A DNA stretch of 64,000 nt from Chloroflexota bacterium (GCA_020161935.1 JAIUNI010000005.1:1-64000), one strand, 5' to 3'; positions 25,180 through 34,765 are shown, numbered from the stretch's first letter. The notes: generated by a model from the letters alone, not told the origin. Numbers and translations: made by a program.

Positions 25180-25950
25180 ATGACTTTAGCAGGAAAAGTG
25201 GCATTGGTAACGGGCGGGTTGGGTGATCTTGGCAACGAAATGGCGCTGCATCTAGCCAGAGAAGGGGCGGCAGTAGCACTTTGGGATTTGCGCGGTGACG
25301 ACGAAGCGCAGGAACGGGTGCAGCGGGTGGCAAGCGCTGGCGGCAAGGTGCTGTACCAACAGGTCGATATTGCCGACCGTGGGCAGGTGGATGCGGCGGT
25401 AACGGCGCTTGTGGTGGAACTTGGTGGTTTGGACATCGTGTGTGCGAACGCGGGGATTGTGGAAGCGAGGCCGTTCCTTGAGATACCACAGGACAACTGG
25501 CAGAAGCATGTGGATGTGAACCTGACGGGGACATTCAACGTGGGGCAGGCAACGGCGCGGCAGATGGTGGCGGCGGGGACGCAGGGGCGCATCATCGTGA
25601 CGAGCAGTTGGGTGGCGGAGATTCCGTGGCCGGAGAACACGGCGTACAACACGACGAAGGCTGGCGTGAATATGCTGATGAAGCAGATGGCGCGAGAGTT
25701 GGCGCAGTACGGCATCCGTGTGAACGCGGTTGCGCCGGGGATCGTGAAGGCGGGGCTGGCGGGGAAGCAGCTTGTCAACGAACCGCAGTATGCAGCGCGG
25801 GTATCGAAGGTGATTCCATTGGGGGAACCGGGGACACCAACCGAGATTGCACAGGCGGTGGTGTACCTGGCAGGGCCGATGACAGCGTATATGACCGGTT
25901 CAATACTGCTGCTGGACGGCGGATGTTCGTTGTTCCAGTTCGACGGATGA
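25180..25950 (+). CDS. SDR-family oxidoreductase
   Basis: 256 residues. Cofactor motif TGGLGDLG (residues ~11-18), CANAG, catalytic Ser in VTSSWVAE, and Tyr/Lys in AYNTTKAG. The C-terminus (GSILLLDGGCSLFQFDG) is typical of classical SDRs. Divergent from the semialdehyde dehydrogenase and upstream of two Gfo/Idh/MocA genes, so sugar or sugar-acid dehydrogenation is likely. The exact substrate is not readable. The TAC-to-ATG region shows ACGGAGTACTGAAT before the start. Confidence 0.85.
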   Translation: MTLAGKVALVTGGLGDLGNEMALHLAREGAAVALWDLRGDDEAQERVQRVASAGGKVLYQQVDIADRGQVDAAVTALVVELGGLDIVCANAGIVEARPFLEIPQDNWQKHVDVNLTGTFNVGQATARQMVAAGTQGRIIVTSSWVAEIPWPENTAYNTTKAGVNMLMKQMARELAQYGIRVNAVAPGIVKAGLAGKQLVNEPQYAARVSKVIPLGEPGTPTEIAQAVVYLAGPMTAYMTGSILLLDGGCSLFQFDG

Positions 25951-25959
25951 AGCAAACAG

Positions 25960-26140
25960 ATTGAACCGCAGAGGAATAGGGAGGAGATTAACCGCCAAGT
26001 CGCCAAGAACGCCAAGTAAAGCAGAGGAATACAAGAAGATTCACCACAGAGGACACAGAGAAAGCAGAAGATTGAACCGCAGAGGCGCGGAGGACGCAGA
26101 GGAATACGGAGAGTTTTAATTACAGAGAGATACAGAGAGG
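25960..26140 (+). repeat. Purine-rich intergenic repeat array 1
   Basis: Degenerate modules of three kinds, all in the same orientation: (g)aaccgcagaggcgcggagga, accgccaagtcgccaagaac and caccacagaggacacagaga. They separate the SDR from the first Gfo/Idh/MocA gene. Longer arrays of the same modules are at 27283-27540 and 29535-29945. Spurious Leu/Cys-rich minus-strand frames in them should not be taken as genes. Confidence 0.8.
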
Positions 26141-26149
26141 GAGGGGAAG

Positions 26150-27274
26150 ATGAGCAAGTTACGGGTGGGGGTGATCGGGTGCGGGGCGATTGGGCAGGTG
26201 GCGCATATTCCATACCTGAACCGATACGACGACAAGTTTGAGCTGGTGGCGTTGGCGGATGTGCATCAGCCGACGTTGGACGCGGTGGGCGATCATTACC
26301 ATGTGGCGGGGCGGCATACCGATTGGCGGGAGCTGGTGGCGAGGCCGGATGTGGACGCGGTGGTGATTTGCCACAACGGGTCGCATCGGGATACGACGAT
26401 TGGGGCGCTGCAAGCGGGTAAGCATGTGTTTGTGGAAAAGCCGTTGGCGTGGAATTTGCGCGAGGCGAAGGAAGTCGCGGCGGTGGCAGGGGCATCCGAC
26501 CGGATTTTGCAGATGGGTTATCATAAGCTGCATGACCCGGCGTTTGCGGTGGCGAAGGAACACCTTCAGCAGATGCAGGAGGTGGGCTTCGGGCGGATTA
26601 CGGTGCTGCATCCGGCGAACGAGTTGGGTTTGTCGCCACATCGTATCCGGCGGGGGAACGGCGTGTACCAAGAGGGGCATGTCGATACCGGGACGTGGCA
26701 GCATCAAGTCGATGTGCAGCTTGAAGGGGACGCGGGTGGCAGTTTATCGGCGCTGGTGGACGAGGCGTTGGGTACAAGGAAGGGGAATAATGCGCTGCGG
26801 CTGGCTTACGGGCAGTTGAACGGCAGCATTATCCACCAGATTTATACGCTGTACGGGTTTTTGGGTGCGCCGAGCCATGTGGTGAATACGAACGTGTGGC
26901 GGGATGGGCTGTCGATCCATGTGCTGATTGCGTACGCGAATGATTTGCGGGTGTCGTTGGATTGGCATTTCTTACAAGACCTCAAAGATTATCGCGAAGA
27001 ATATGCTTTCTTTGGCAACGATGCGCGGGTGATGATGCAACTGCCGAGTCCGTACTTCCTGAATTTTCCATCGCCAGTGATTGTGCAGGGGCATGAGGGC
27101 GAAACGGCGTGGGAGAAGCGGATCGTGGTTAACTACGAAGAAGCATTTGCGAATGAACTGCTGACATTTTACGACAATGTGCAGGCAGGACGGAAGCCAG
27201 CGTTGTGCTCGATTGATGACGCGGTGGCACATACGGAGTTCATCCAGCAGGTAATTGATAAGGCAGAGAATTAA
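26150..27274 (+). CDS. Gfo/Idh/MocA family oxidoreductase
   Basis: 374 residues. Rossmann motif VGVIGCGAIGQVAHIPYL near the N-terminus, then VVICHNGSHRDTTIGALQAG and VEKPLAWN, the Lys-Pro signature of the family. The C-terminal alpha/beta domain has DWHFLQDLKDYREEY. Such enzymes oxidise or interconvert sugars and inositols with NAD(P). The upstream gap is filled with repeats and the start has a GGGAGGGGAAG purine tract. A scyllo-inosose-dehydrogenase-like zinc enzyme at 50.3 kb makes inositol a candidate substrate; this is inference. Confidence 0.86.
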   Translation: MSKLRVGVIGCGAIGQVAHIPYLNRYDDKFELVALADVHQPTLDAVGDHYHVAGRHTDWRELVARPDVDAVVICHNGSHRDTTIGALQAGKHVFVEKPLAWNLREAKEVAAVAGASDRILQMGYHKLHDPAFAVAKEHLQQMQEVGFGRITVLHPANELGLSPHRIRRGNGVYQEGHVDTGTWQHQVDVQLEGDAGGSLSALVDEALGTRKGNNALRLAYGQLNGSIIHQIYTLYGFLGAPSHVVNTNVWRDGLSIHVLIAYANDLRVSLDWHFLQDLKDYREEYAFFGNDARVMMQLPSPYFLNFPSPVIVQGHEGETAWEKRIVVNYEEAFANELLTFYDNVQAGRKPALCSIDDAVAHTEFIQQVIDKAEN

Positions 27275-27282
27275 TGCTTTAA

Positions 27283-27540
27283 CGCAAAGGCGCTAAGAGG
27301 CAAAGAACGCAAAGCCTTTTAACACAGAGGCACAATGACACAAAGTCACAGAGGGATTTTGAACCGCAGAGGTGCGGAGGGCGCAGAGGAATACGGAGAG
27401 AAGGCAAAGGCGATTCACCACAGAGGCACAGAGGACACGGAGAAATGCAGAGAATATTGAACCGCCAAGTCGCCAAGAACGCCAAGATCAGAAGGGAGAC
27501 AAAGGCGATTAATCACAGAGTAATACGGAGAAAGGTAAGG
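27283..27540 (+). repeat. Purine-rich intergenic repeat array 2
   Basis: The same three module types as 25960-26140 (aacgcaaaggcgctaagagg, gaaccgcagaggtgcgg, caccacagaggcacagagga, accgccaagtcgccaagaac) fill the whole gap between the two Gfo/Idh/MocA genes. No gene is present. Confidence 0.8.
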
Positions 27541-27545
27541 GAATT

Positions 27546-28649
27546 ATGACGGTACGAGTTGGGGTGGTGGGGACGAGCTGGTGGGCGGATGCGATGTATT
27601 ATCCGGCGTTGAAGGCACATCCACAGGCGGAGTTGGTGGCGATTTGCGGGCGGAACGAGGCGAAGGCGCGGGAAGTGGCGGCGCAGTGGGGTATACCACA
27701 AGTGTATACCGACTATAACGCCATGATCGACAGCGGTGCGATTGATGCAGTGATTGTGTCGACGAGCAACGAGACCCATCAGCCGATTACGTTGAAGGCG
27801 GCAGCGGCGGGGTTGCATGTGCTGTGCGAGAAGCCGTTGGGGCTGAGTTATGCCGAAGCATTGGCGATGACGGAGGCGGTAGAGGCAAAAGGGTTAAAGA
27901 ACCTGACACCGTTTACCTACAGTTATATGCCGACGGCACGGTACATTAAGGAACTGATCGACAGCGGTTACATCGGGCAGCCGTACAGTTTGAACCTGCG
28001 ATATTACGCGGGGTACGGGCGTAACGGCGATTATATGTGGCGGTTCGACCAGTCGAAAGGCGGAGCGGGAGCCGTTGGGGATATTGGGTCACATTTCCTG
28101 TATCTGGCGACGATGTTTTACGGGGAGATCGAGGGTTTGTACTGCCAGCTTGGATTCACGGTGAAACGACCGGATGTGGACGGCGACGGAAAGCCGTATC
28201 CGGTGGCAGATGACCAAGCGGTGGTGACGCTGCAATTTAAGAATGGGGCGCAGGGAGTCATTCAGGTGACGACGTTGGCGTATGATGCGACACCGTTCGG
28301 ACAAACACATCATTTTGATTTTCACGGGTCAGCGGGAACGATCTACAGCTTTACCGATTGGGACACGGTGCAGCAGGTGAAGGGTGCGAAGGTTGGCGAG
28401 GGTGTGCCGAAGGAACTGCCGATACCGGAGCATATCTGGAACGGGATGCGGCACGACACGGTGCATAACACGTATAAGGATACGTTTAGAACACAGGATT
28501 TTATGGCGCGGCAGTTCGTGACCGGCATTGCGGAGAATAAAGAAGTGCGACCAAACTTCCGTGACGGGTTGATGATTCAACGGCTGATTGAGGCGGCGGT
28601 GAAAAGTAATGCTGAGAAACGATGGGTGGCGGTGAGTGAGATTGGATAG
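27546..28649 (+). CDS. Gfo/Idh/MocA family oxidoreductase
   Basis: 367 residues. Cofactor motif VGVVGTSWWADAMYYPAL, VIVSTSNETHQPI and CEKPLGLSYAEA (family Lys-Pro); a C-terminal domain with GGAGAVGDIGSHFLY containing the conserved Asp/His pair. It differs clearly from the neighbour at 26150-27274, so they are not a recent duplicate. Probably a sugar dehydrogenase. A third dehydrogenase (SDR) follows 78 bases later. Confidence 0.86.
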   Translation: MTVRVGVVGTSWWADAMYYPALKAHPQAELVAICGRNEAKAREVAAQWGIPQVYTDYNAMIDSGAIDAVIVSTSNETHQPITLKAAAAGLHVLCEKPLGLSYAEALAMTEAVEAKGLKNLTPFTYSYMPTARYIKELIDSGYIGQPYSLNLRYYAGYGRNGDYMWRFDQSKGGAGAVGDIGSHFLYLATMFYGEIEGLYCQLGFTVKRPDVDGDGKPYPVADDQAVVTLQFKNGAQGVIQVTTLAYDATPFGQTHHFDFHGSAGTIYSFTDWDTVQQVKGAKVGEGVPKELPIPEHIWNGMRHDTVHNTYKDTFRTQDFMARQFVTGIAENKEVRPNFRDGLMIQRLIEAAVKSNAEKRWVAVSEIG

Positions 28650-28727
28650 CGCCGAGTTATGAGTACCGAGTACCGAGAAAATATCAATGTTTGAGTTGAT
28701 TGATGGGTGTGAAGTGGAGCGACGACA

Positions 28728-29507
28728 ATGCGGTTAGCAGGGAAAGTGGCGCTGGTGACAGGGGCGGCAAGAGGCATCGGCAGGGGAATTGCGATGCGGT
28801 TTGCAGCGGAAGGGGCGAAGGTCGGCGTGGTGGATTTATACGACGCAGCTTGCCAAGCGGTGGTGGATGAGATTACGGCAGCGGGTGGCGAGGCATTGGC
28901 GCTGGGCGTGGACATCAGCGACGAAGCGAAGGCGATGTGGGCGGTGGAGCAGATGCAGCAGCACTTCGGTACGGTGACGGTGCTGGTCAACAACGCGGCG
29001 GTGATGCCAGCGGGGAGTGTTCATGAGACGGCGATGGCGGATTTTGACCGCTGCATGGCGGTGAATTTGCGCGGGGCGTTTGTGATGAGCAAGGCCGTGA
29101 TACCGGGGATGCTGGCGGTGGGTACGGGCAGCATTATTCATATGTCGAGCGTGACGGGGACGTTGGGTTTGCCGGGTTTGGCGGCGTATTCGATGACGAA
29201 GGCGGGGTTAGCTGGTTTGGCGAGGGCGATGTCTACCGATTATGCGCGGCGAGGGATACGGGTGAACAGCGTGGCACCGGGGACGATTGATTCGCCGATG
29301 CTGCACGACTTTTTGGCAGCACAGCAAGATCCAGAACCGCTGCGGCAGCAGTTTGACGATATGCATCCGATTGGGCGGGTGGGACAAATTGATGAGGTAG
29401 CGAGTGTGTTCGTGTTCTTGGCTTCGGACGAGGCGAGCTTTGTGACGGGGGCGAATTACAGCGTGGACGGCGGGCTGAGCGTGAAGGGTGAGCAGCCACA
29501 GGATTAG
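28728..29507 (+). CDS. SDR-family oxidoreductase
   Basis: 259 residues. TGAARGIGRG cofactor motif, NNAAVMPAG, catalytic Ser in MSSVTGTLG, Tyr/Lys in AYSMTKAG, and C-terminal SFVTGANYSVDGG. It is closest in appearance to glucose/sugar 1-dehydrogenase-type SDRs. It follows the second Gfo/Idh/MocA gene on the same strand. Substrate is inferred from context only. Confidence 0.86.
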   Translation: MRLAGKVALVTGAARGIGRGIAMRFAAEGAKVGVVDLYDAACQAVVDEITAAGGEALALGVDISDEAKAMWAVEQMQQHFGTVTVLVNNAAVMPAGSVHETAMADFDRCMAVNLRGAFVMSKAVIPGMLAVGTGSIIHMSSVTGTLGLPGLAAYSMTKAGLAGLARAMSTDYARRGIRVNSVAPGTIDSPMLHDFLAAQQDPEPLRQQFDDMHPIGRVGQIDEVASVFVFLASDEASFVTGANYSVDGGLSVKGEQPQD

Positions 29508-29534
29508 TCGATAGTTTTTAGTCCGTAGTCATTA

Positions 29535-29945
29535 GATCAATGCGAAAGACAATTGAACCGCAGAGACGCAGAGGACACAGAGAAATGCGGAGAAGAGAAA
29601 ACGAATCGCCAAGAACGCCAAGTGTAAAAACAGAGAGAAGAATCAACCGCCAAGTCGCCAAGAACGCCAAGATCAATGCGAAAGACAATTGAACCGCAGA
29701 GACGCAGAGGACACAGAGAAATGCGGAGAAGAGAAAACGAATCGCCAAGAACGCCAAGATCAAGGCAAAGAGGATCGAACCACAGAGGCGTGGAGGAATG
29801 CAGAGAAAGACAGAGAGAAGATTAACCGCCAAGTCACCAAGAACGCCAAGATCAAGACAAAGAGGGTTGAACCGCAGAGGCGCGGAGGAACGGAGAGTAA
29901 GACAAAGGCGATTAACCACAGAGGCACAGAGAGGGAAGAGAAAGT
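29535..29945 (+). repeat. Purine-rich repeat array 3 with an exact 88-bp direct repeat
   Basis: Same module set as the arrays at 25.9 and 27.3 kb. An 88-bp unit starting gatcaatgcgaaagac is exactly repeated at a spacing of 136 bp (29535 and 29671), showing recent local duplication. The rest of the gap to 30103 has no gene. Confidence 0.85.
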
Positions 29946-30103
29946 TGCCTGTAAAACAGGCAGGAACAGGCAGTGTGATCCTTCCTGACCCCAATTTGTG
30001 AAGGCGCGGTTTGAAAGCACAAACCGAATTCAAACCTTTGGCGTGATATGCGGCGGGTTGATGTGGGTATGAAAAATGGGTTGAAGCTGTTGAGGCGGTA
30101 GAC

Positions 30104-30814
30104 ATGACGACTGACAAAAAGATTGCACTGGTGACAGGCGCAAACCGAGGCATCGGGTATGAGGTATGCCGAGAGCTGGCGGACGTGGGGATGCAGGTTA
30201 TCCTGACGAGTCGGGATGCGGCAAAGGGCGAAGGGGCGGCAGAAGCGCTCCGGCGTGAGAGTAAAGATGTGAGCTTTCATCAACTGGATGTGAGCGACGA
30301 AGGCAGTGTGGAACGGCTGCGGCAGTTCGTTCAAGCGGAATATGGGCGGCTGGACGTGCTGGTGAATAACGCGGCGGTGTATCTGGATGAGGGCGTGAGT
30401 GTGTTTGACTCCGAAATGGCGATGTTTCGGACGACGATGGACATCAACTTTTACGGCGCACTCTATATGTGCCGCGCGTTCGTGCCGATGATGCGCGAAC
30501 GCAAGTATGGGCGAGTGGTGAATGTGTCGTCCGGTTCGGGGGCGCTGAACGAGATGGACTCGATTACGCCAGCCTACAGCATCTCGAAGGCGGCGTTGAA
30601 TGCTTTGACGCGGGTGGTTGCCGATCAGGTGAAGGGCTACAGCGACATTAAGGTGAATACGATGTGCCCGGGATGGGTGCAGACGGACATGGGTGGGAAG
30701 AACGCGACGCGCACACCCGCCGAGGGCGCGGACACGATTATCTGGCTGGCAACGCTGCCGAGCGACGGGCCAACGGGGTTGTTCTTTAGGGATCGACAGG
30801 TGATTGAGTGGTAG
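30104..30814 (+). CDS. SDR-family oxidoreductase (carbonyl-reductase type)
   Basis: 236 residues. TGANRGIGYEVCRELAD, NNAAVYLDEG, VVNVSSGSGALNEM with catalytic Ser, and AYSISKAALNALT with Tyr/Lys. The closing segment GPTGLFFRDRQVIEW is typical of plant/bacterial carbonyl reductase-like SDRs that use NADPH. It stands after a long repeat array and before the sigma factor gene, so it is probably its own transcription unit. Confidence 0.85.
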   Translation: MTTDKKIALVTGANRGIGYEVCRELADVGMQVILTSRDAAKGEGAAEALRRESKDVSFHQLDVSDEGSVERLRQFVQAEYGRLDVLVNNAAVYLDEGVSVFDSEMAMFRTTMDINFYGALYMCRAFVPMMRERKYGRVVNVSSGSGALNEMDSITPAYSISKAALNALTRVVADQVKGYSDIKVNTMCPGWVQTDMGGKNATRTPAEGADTIIWLATLPSDGPTGLFFRDRQVIEW

Positions 30815-30917
30815 GGAGAGCGCCTCGATCACTTTTGGAAGTAGGGCTAAAGGTTAGGCTTCAGTATTTTGGGCATGTTTTACGTCTTTATGGTTAAAGC
30901 CAATAGAAAGATTGAAC

Positions 30918-31499
30918 ATGCCTGATGCGTTAGATGACCAGCGCGAACGGTTACTCGTAGAACAAATACCCCGAGACCCCACTGCGTTTCGCAACTTATA
31001 TGACCTGTACTTCGGGCGCGTATACAGCTATGTGGCAGCGAAGGTCAATGACCCGTTGGACGCTGAAGACCTTGTATCCGATATTTTTCTTCAAGTTGTG
31101 AAGTGCTTACCCCAATTTAAGAACCAACATCCATTCAGCTTTGCGGCATGGGTTTTTACGATTGCGCGAAATACGGTTACGGATTTTTACCGCCGGCAGG
31201 GGCGGACGTTTGACGGGCTTCAATGGGAAACCCTCGACAACGAGCCGGATGGCATTGAATTTGACCACGCGCTCATTGAGCAAGAACAGGCTGCCGAACT
31301 CAACAATATGATGAAACTGCTGCCCGAACGGCGGCGCGAGGTGATGCTTTTAAAGTACTTTAGCGGCCTCCGAAATAACGAGATTGCTCAAATTCTCCAT
31401 CTCGATGAGAGGACGGTTGCCTCGCATCTCAGCAGAGGGTTGAAGGATTTGTACGAGGCGTATGCAAAGAAGCGCAGCATTGAAAGGAATAATCCGTGA
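30918..31499 (+). CDS. ECF-type RNA polymerase sigma factor
   Basis: 193 residues. Sigma region 2 is YDLYFGRVYSYVAAKV...DAEDLVSDIF..VV and WVFTIARNTVTDFYRR; region 4 is LKYFSGLRNNEIAQILHLDE then TVASHLSRGLKDLY. The ATG at 30918 is preferred over a TTG at 30912. Its TGA overlaps the ATG of the next gene by one base, as in sigma/anti-sigma operons. It should redirect RNA polymerase to a regulon not visible here. Confidence 0.88.
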   Translation: MPDALDDQRERLLVEQIPRDPTAFRNLYDLYFGRVYSYVAAKVNDPLDAEDLVSDIFLQVVKCLPQFKNQHPFSFAAWVFTIARNTVTDFYRRQGRTFDGLQWETLDNEPDGIEFDHALIEQEQAAELNNMMKLLPERRREVMLLKYFSGLRNNEIAQILHLDERTVASHLSRGLKDLYEAYAKKRSIERNNP

Positions 31500-32641
31500 T
31501 GAATCCCGATAACTCGATGCGCGAACAGGCACTACCGGCGGAAGTCAATGATATGTTTACCGAAAAGCTCATCACGGCGCAGGATGTTGAACCCCTGCTC
31601 AACCTGCGAGATACATTGATCGGTTCCGCCCCAAAAGCAAGAGCAGGATTTCAAAGCCAACTGGCGCTGCGGCTTGAAGCAGAGATTACTCAGCAACATT
31701 ATTCCATGCGGCGGATACGGATGCCAAAGTCTCTGACAGCGCGTATTTTGTTGGTTGTTGTCGCTGTGCTTACAGTTGGCGTGGGAGGTGTGTTGGCTGT
31801 GAATTCGATTCTTCGACAGTTTATCAGTTATGATGCAGGACTCAATGCGGCTTTTACGTCCGGTAACAGCGTCCAACTCAACCAAAGTCAGACGGTCGGA
31901 AACTACACCCTCAATCTTCAATGGGCAAATGCGGATAGCAACCGGCTGACGCTGGGATTCACCCTAGCGGGTTTTGCCTGCCCAGTTGAGTACGTTGTGT
32001 GCGGTATCAAGGTTAAGTTGGTCAGCCAAAGCGGGCAGGAAATCCCGATGATTGATGGCCGGGCGGATGACAGCCACGGTGTATATACCTATCTCTACAA
32101 CTTTAATCTGGCTTCTAGGAACGTCGATCATGCGTTTCGGCTCGAAATTGAACCTTACGGCATGACGAATGATGGTACTGACCCCGATCAGCCCAATGTT
32201 ATTCGAGGTCATACCGTGATGCTTGGAGAACCGATCAGGCTTGATTTCAGTGCAGCCGTGAACAATCAGGTGCGTGTATTTAGTACACTTCTCAGTGCTA
32301 CTGATCATGATATTCCGGTGACGCTGCGGCGCGTCATGGTGTCGCCCACACAGACACGGGTTGTTGTGTGTTTTGTCCCGCCTGCGCCGGAGCGAAGTTG
32401 GACGACTATTCCTCACCTGACAACGCGGGATGGGGACGTTGCGGGCGGCGCGGTTAATTATGTGTCGGGAGTCGGCGAAAGCAGTGGTGAGATTTGCAAT
32501 GAGCATCTTTACAACGCTGCACTGTTCGATTACACCGGCGATTGGACATTGGAAATTACTGAGTTGGTCGGTTTTGGGAAGCAGGGCAGCGACCAACAGC
32601 GGATTGCCGGTTCGTGGGAATTTCAGTTCAAGGTTCCGTAG
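31499..32641 (+). CDS. Single-pass membrane protein, probable anti-sigma factor
   Basis: 380 residues. A cytoplasmic N-terminus (~1-80; FTEKLITAQDVEPLLNLRDT) precedes one TM helix (~83-103, ILLVVVAVLTVGVGGVLAV) and a ~280-residue exported beta-rich domain of DUF4179-like appearance (SVQLNQSQTVGNYTLNLQWA). Coupled by a one-base overlap to the ECF sigma gene, the usual position of its anti-sigma partner. The exported domain has four Cys (FACPVEYVVCG; VVCF; EICNEH). The sensed signal is unknown. Confidence 0.72.
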   Translation: MNPDNSMREQALPAEVNDMFTEKLITAQDVEPLLNLRDTLIGSAPKARAGFQSQLALRLEAEITQQHYSMRRIRMPKSLTARILLVVVAVLTVGVGGVLAVNSILRQFISYDAGLNAAFTSGNSVQLNQSQTVGNYTLNLQWANADSNRLTLGFTLAGFACPVEYVVCGIKVKLVSQSGQEIPMIDGRADDSHGVYTYLYNFNLASRNVDHAFRLEIEPYGMTNDGTDPDQPNVIRGHTVMLGEPIRLDFSAAVNNQVRVFSTLLSATDHDIPVTLRRVMVSPTQTRVVVCFVPPAPERSWTTIPHLTTRDGDVAGGAVNYVSGVGESSGEICNEHLYNAALFDYTGDWTLEITELVGFGKQGSDQQRIAGSWEFQFKVP

Positions 32642-32748
32642 AGGGGATTGGGCGGTCGTTGGGCGTGTTGGTTTCTTTAGGCACGATGCCCCTTTGACAT
32701 GATAGGATATCAATATATGACACACTAGTGATGCAAAGGCCATAGAGC

Positions 32749-33699
32749 GTGGAAGCCTATAACGAACTGCTTAAACAGGTTAAGAAACCGACACCGCCTA
32801 AGTATGGTACACCCTGGAACCCGAGTTATATCTCGATCATCTCGCTATTTTTACCCTTTCTGGCAACGAGTATCGGGCTGGCGTTGAATTGGCGGCGGCT
32901 GGGTAAACCGCAGTGGTCACTGCCCACTTTGTTGGTGGGCATTATTGGCACAATTGTCCTTGTGGTGGCCTTTGTGTTTGGTATACCTTACTTTGATTTG
33001 TCGTCGCACCTAGGTGCATCCGTATTTGCGATTGTATTTTCTGTTCCGGTGTCTTTTTTTGTCGCGATGATTTATATGCAGTCTTCGGCTTACAAAGTGT
33101 GGCAGCAATCTTATGACCCCGAAGAGGTGTACGCCTATCAATATCAATGGTATAAGGCGGCATTGATTGTGGTGCTGGGGGTGCTCGTTCTTTTGGGTGT
33201 AACCAATTGGCAGGTTATCCAATCTGCACCCAAAGAGTTTAAGAACAGCCAATTCAGCGTCACGGTTAACCATACTTGGGAAATAATGGATAAAGAGCAG
33301 TACTGCACCTATGGCTGTGAACTGCTGTTGGCTGATGCACGATTCCACTACACCACCATTTTGTTTGAACAGTTTCCGGTGGAGGCGAATATGTCGTCTC
33401 AGGAACTTTACGACGCGGTTTGGCCCGAACTACTTGAGCAAACACCAAACTTTGAAGTGGTCGATTACACCGATGATACGGCGATTGACGGTCATAAGAC
33501 TGTTTACGTTGAGTATTATGAAGCGCATGACGATGGTACGAACCAAGCTTATTATGGGCAGTATTATGTGACCGTTGGCGATATGGGATTTGTTATTACT
33601 GCGCGTGGTGATAATCCGGGCATCTTTCGCGAAGACCGCAAACAAATTGAATCGATCATTAACAGTATGAAATTTTCTGCAGGAACTATCGCAGCGTGA
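32749..33699 (+). CDS. Unknown membrane protein with an exported C-terminal domain
   Basis: 316 residues. Four hydrophobic segments lie in the first ~155 residues, including ISIISLFLPFLATSIGLAL and LVGIIGTIVLVVAFVFGI. An exported domain of ~155 residues follows (SQFSVTVNHTWEIMDKEQ, TVYVEYYEAHDDGTNQAYYG, EDRKQIESIINSMKF) with the look of PsbP/DUF1795-like folds. It starts at GTG 32749. No family is firmly recognised. It follows the anti-sigma gene by ~107 bases on the same strand. Confidence 0.65.
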   Translation: MEAYNELLKQVKKPTPPKYGTPWNPSYISIISLFLPFLATSIGLALNWRRLGKPQWSLPTLLVGIIGTIVLVVAFVFGIPYFDLSSHLGASVFAIVFSVPVSFFVAMIYMQSSAYKVWQQSYDPEEVYAYQYQWYKAALIVVLGVLVLLGVTNWQVIQSAPKEFKNSQFSVTVNHTWEIMDKEQYCTYGCELLLADARFHYTTILFEQFPVEANMSSQELYDAVWPELLEQTPNFEVVDYTDDTAIDGHKTVYVEYYEAHDDGTNQAYYGQYYVTVGDMGFVITARGDNPGIFREDRKQIESIINSMKFSAGTIAA

Positions 33700-33824
33700 G
33701 TTCTTGGCGGAGATAGCAGAGGCGATTGCGACAGATTTTGTGTAAAGGTGTTATGTCCCCGCGAGGTGCTTTCAGGCAGAATAGGCGCTATTTAGCGGCA
33801 TAATGATTGGCACGAGGGGACTTG

Positions 33825-34235
33825 ATGAAGATTTATACCGACGACAATGTTCTTGAGATTCGACTGCTGGAAACAGGACGCGAGGATTTCCACATCGGCG
33901 TGAAGGTGAACGCGAATGGGTTTGTAGCGCAGAAGGAATCGATTGGCATCAACCGCGCCAGTTTCCATGTGTTCGTGCGGCAGTTGAAAGCGTTCCAAGA
34001 GAAGCAGAGCGGCGAGGTAATCCTCGACAGCATGAGTCCCGGTGAGTTCCAGATGGCGCTGCGGGCGGCGGGGAAGCGCTATCATGTGGTGGTGCAGGGG
34101 CAGATCAGCCGGACGATCTACCAAGCGGAAAGCGCGCTTTTAAACACGCTGCAATTCGCCTTCCGTGTGGATACCGCTTACCTGAAAACAATTGTTGAAG
34201 ATTTTGAAGGGCTGCTGAACGAGCAGAGTGCATAA
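33825..34235 (+). CDS. Hypothetical protein, WapI/DUF6228 immunity-like
   Basis: 136 residues, alternating beta strands then a helix: DNVLEIRLLETGREDFHIGV, FHVFVRQLKAFQEKQSGEVI and a C-terminal YLKTIVEDFEGLL helix. The pattern resembles WapI-type small immunity proteins, but the match is weak. The ATG at 33825 has GAGGGG upstream and is preferred over a TTG at 33807. Its TAA overlaps the ATG of the kinase-like gene (TAATG), so translation is coupled. Confidence 0.6.
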   Translation: MKIYTDDNVLEIRLLETGREDFHIGVKVNANGFVAQKESIGINRASFHVFVRQLKAFQEKQSGEVILDSMSPGEFQMALRAAGKRYHVVVQGQISRTIYQAESALLNTLQFAFRVDTAYLKTIVEDFEGLLNEQSA

Positions 34236-34765
34236 TGCCGCGTATTATCATCGTCGGGACGAGCGGCGCGGGTAAAAGCACACTGGGCGAACAGGCGGCA
34301 CAGGCGTTGGGTGTGCCGTTCCTCGAACTCGACGCGCTGTTCTGGCTGCCGGGTTGGGTGCAGGAAACCGATGACGTGTTCCGCGAGAAGGTGGCTGCGG
34401 CTGTCGCGGCGGAAGATTGGGTGGCGGGTGGCAACTACAGCCGTGCGCGTGACCTGATCTGGCAGCGGGCGGATACGCTGGTGTGGCTGGACTTCCCGCT
34501 GCGGCTGACGTTGTGGCGGCTGCTGCGGCGCACGATCACACGAATCGTCACCCAAGAAGATTTGTGGCAGACAGGCAACCGCGAAAGCTGGCGGTCGCAG
34601 TTCTTCAGCCGTGAGTCATTATTCCTCTGGGCGATCCGTTCCCACGGGCGTTATCGCCGCCAATATCATGACCTGCTAAAATACCCTGAATATTCGCATC
34701 TGGTCGTGTACCGCTTTTCAACCCCTGACGAAGCGGCGCATTGGCTTCGTCATTTATCGAAATAA
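34235..34765 (+). CDS. P-loop nucleoside/adenylate-kinase-like protein (FlaR type)
   Basis: 176 residues. Walker A IVGTSGAGKST at the N-terminus, then LELDALFWLPGW, NYSRARDLIWQRADTLVWLD (Walker B-like strand) and an Arg-rich LID-like stretch LRRTITRI. This is the pattern of proteins labelled topology modulation/FlaR or adenylate-kinase-like. Probably a small-molecule kinase or NTPase; substrate unknown. Coupled to the upstream small gene by a TAATG overlap. Confidence 0.78.
   Translation: MPRIIIVGTSGAGKSTLGEQAAQALGVPFLELDALFWLPGWVQETDDVFREKVAAAVAAEDWVAGGNYSRARDLIWQRADTLVWLDFPLRLTLWRLLRRTITRIVTQEDLWQTGNRESWRSQFFSRESLFLWAIRSHGRYRRQYHDLLKYPEYSHLVVYRFSTPDEAAHWLRHLSK

Noticed and set aside
25164..26495. 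443-codon minus-strand frame
   Set aside because: Covers an SDR gene, a repeat array and the start of a Gfo/Idh/MocA gene; Pro/Ser-rich shadow without domains.
29518..30153. Long minus-strand frames with Leu/Cys-rich text (LCVLCVSAV, LRISLCPLRLCG)
   Set aside because: These are translations of the purine-rich repeat arrays, a known source of false genes.
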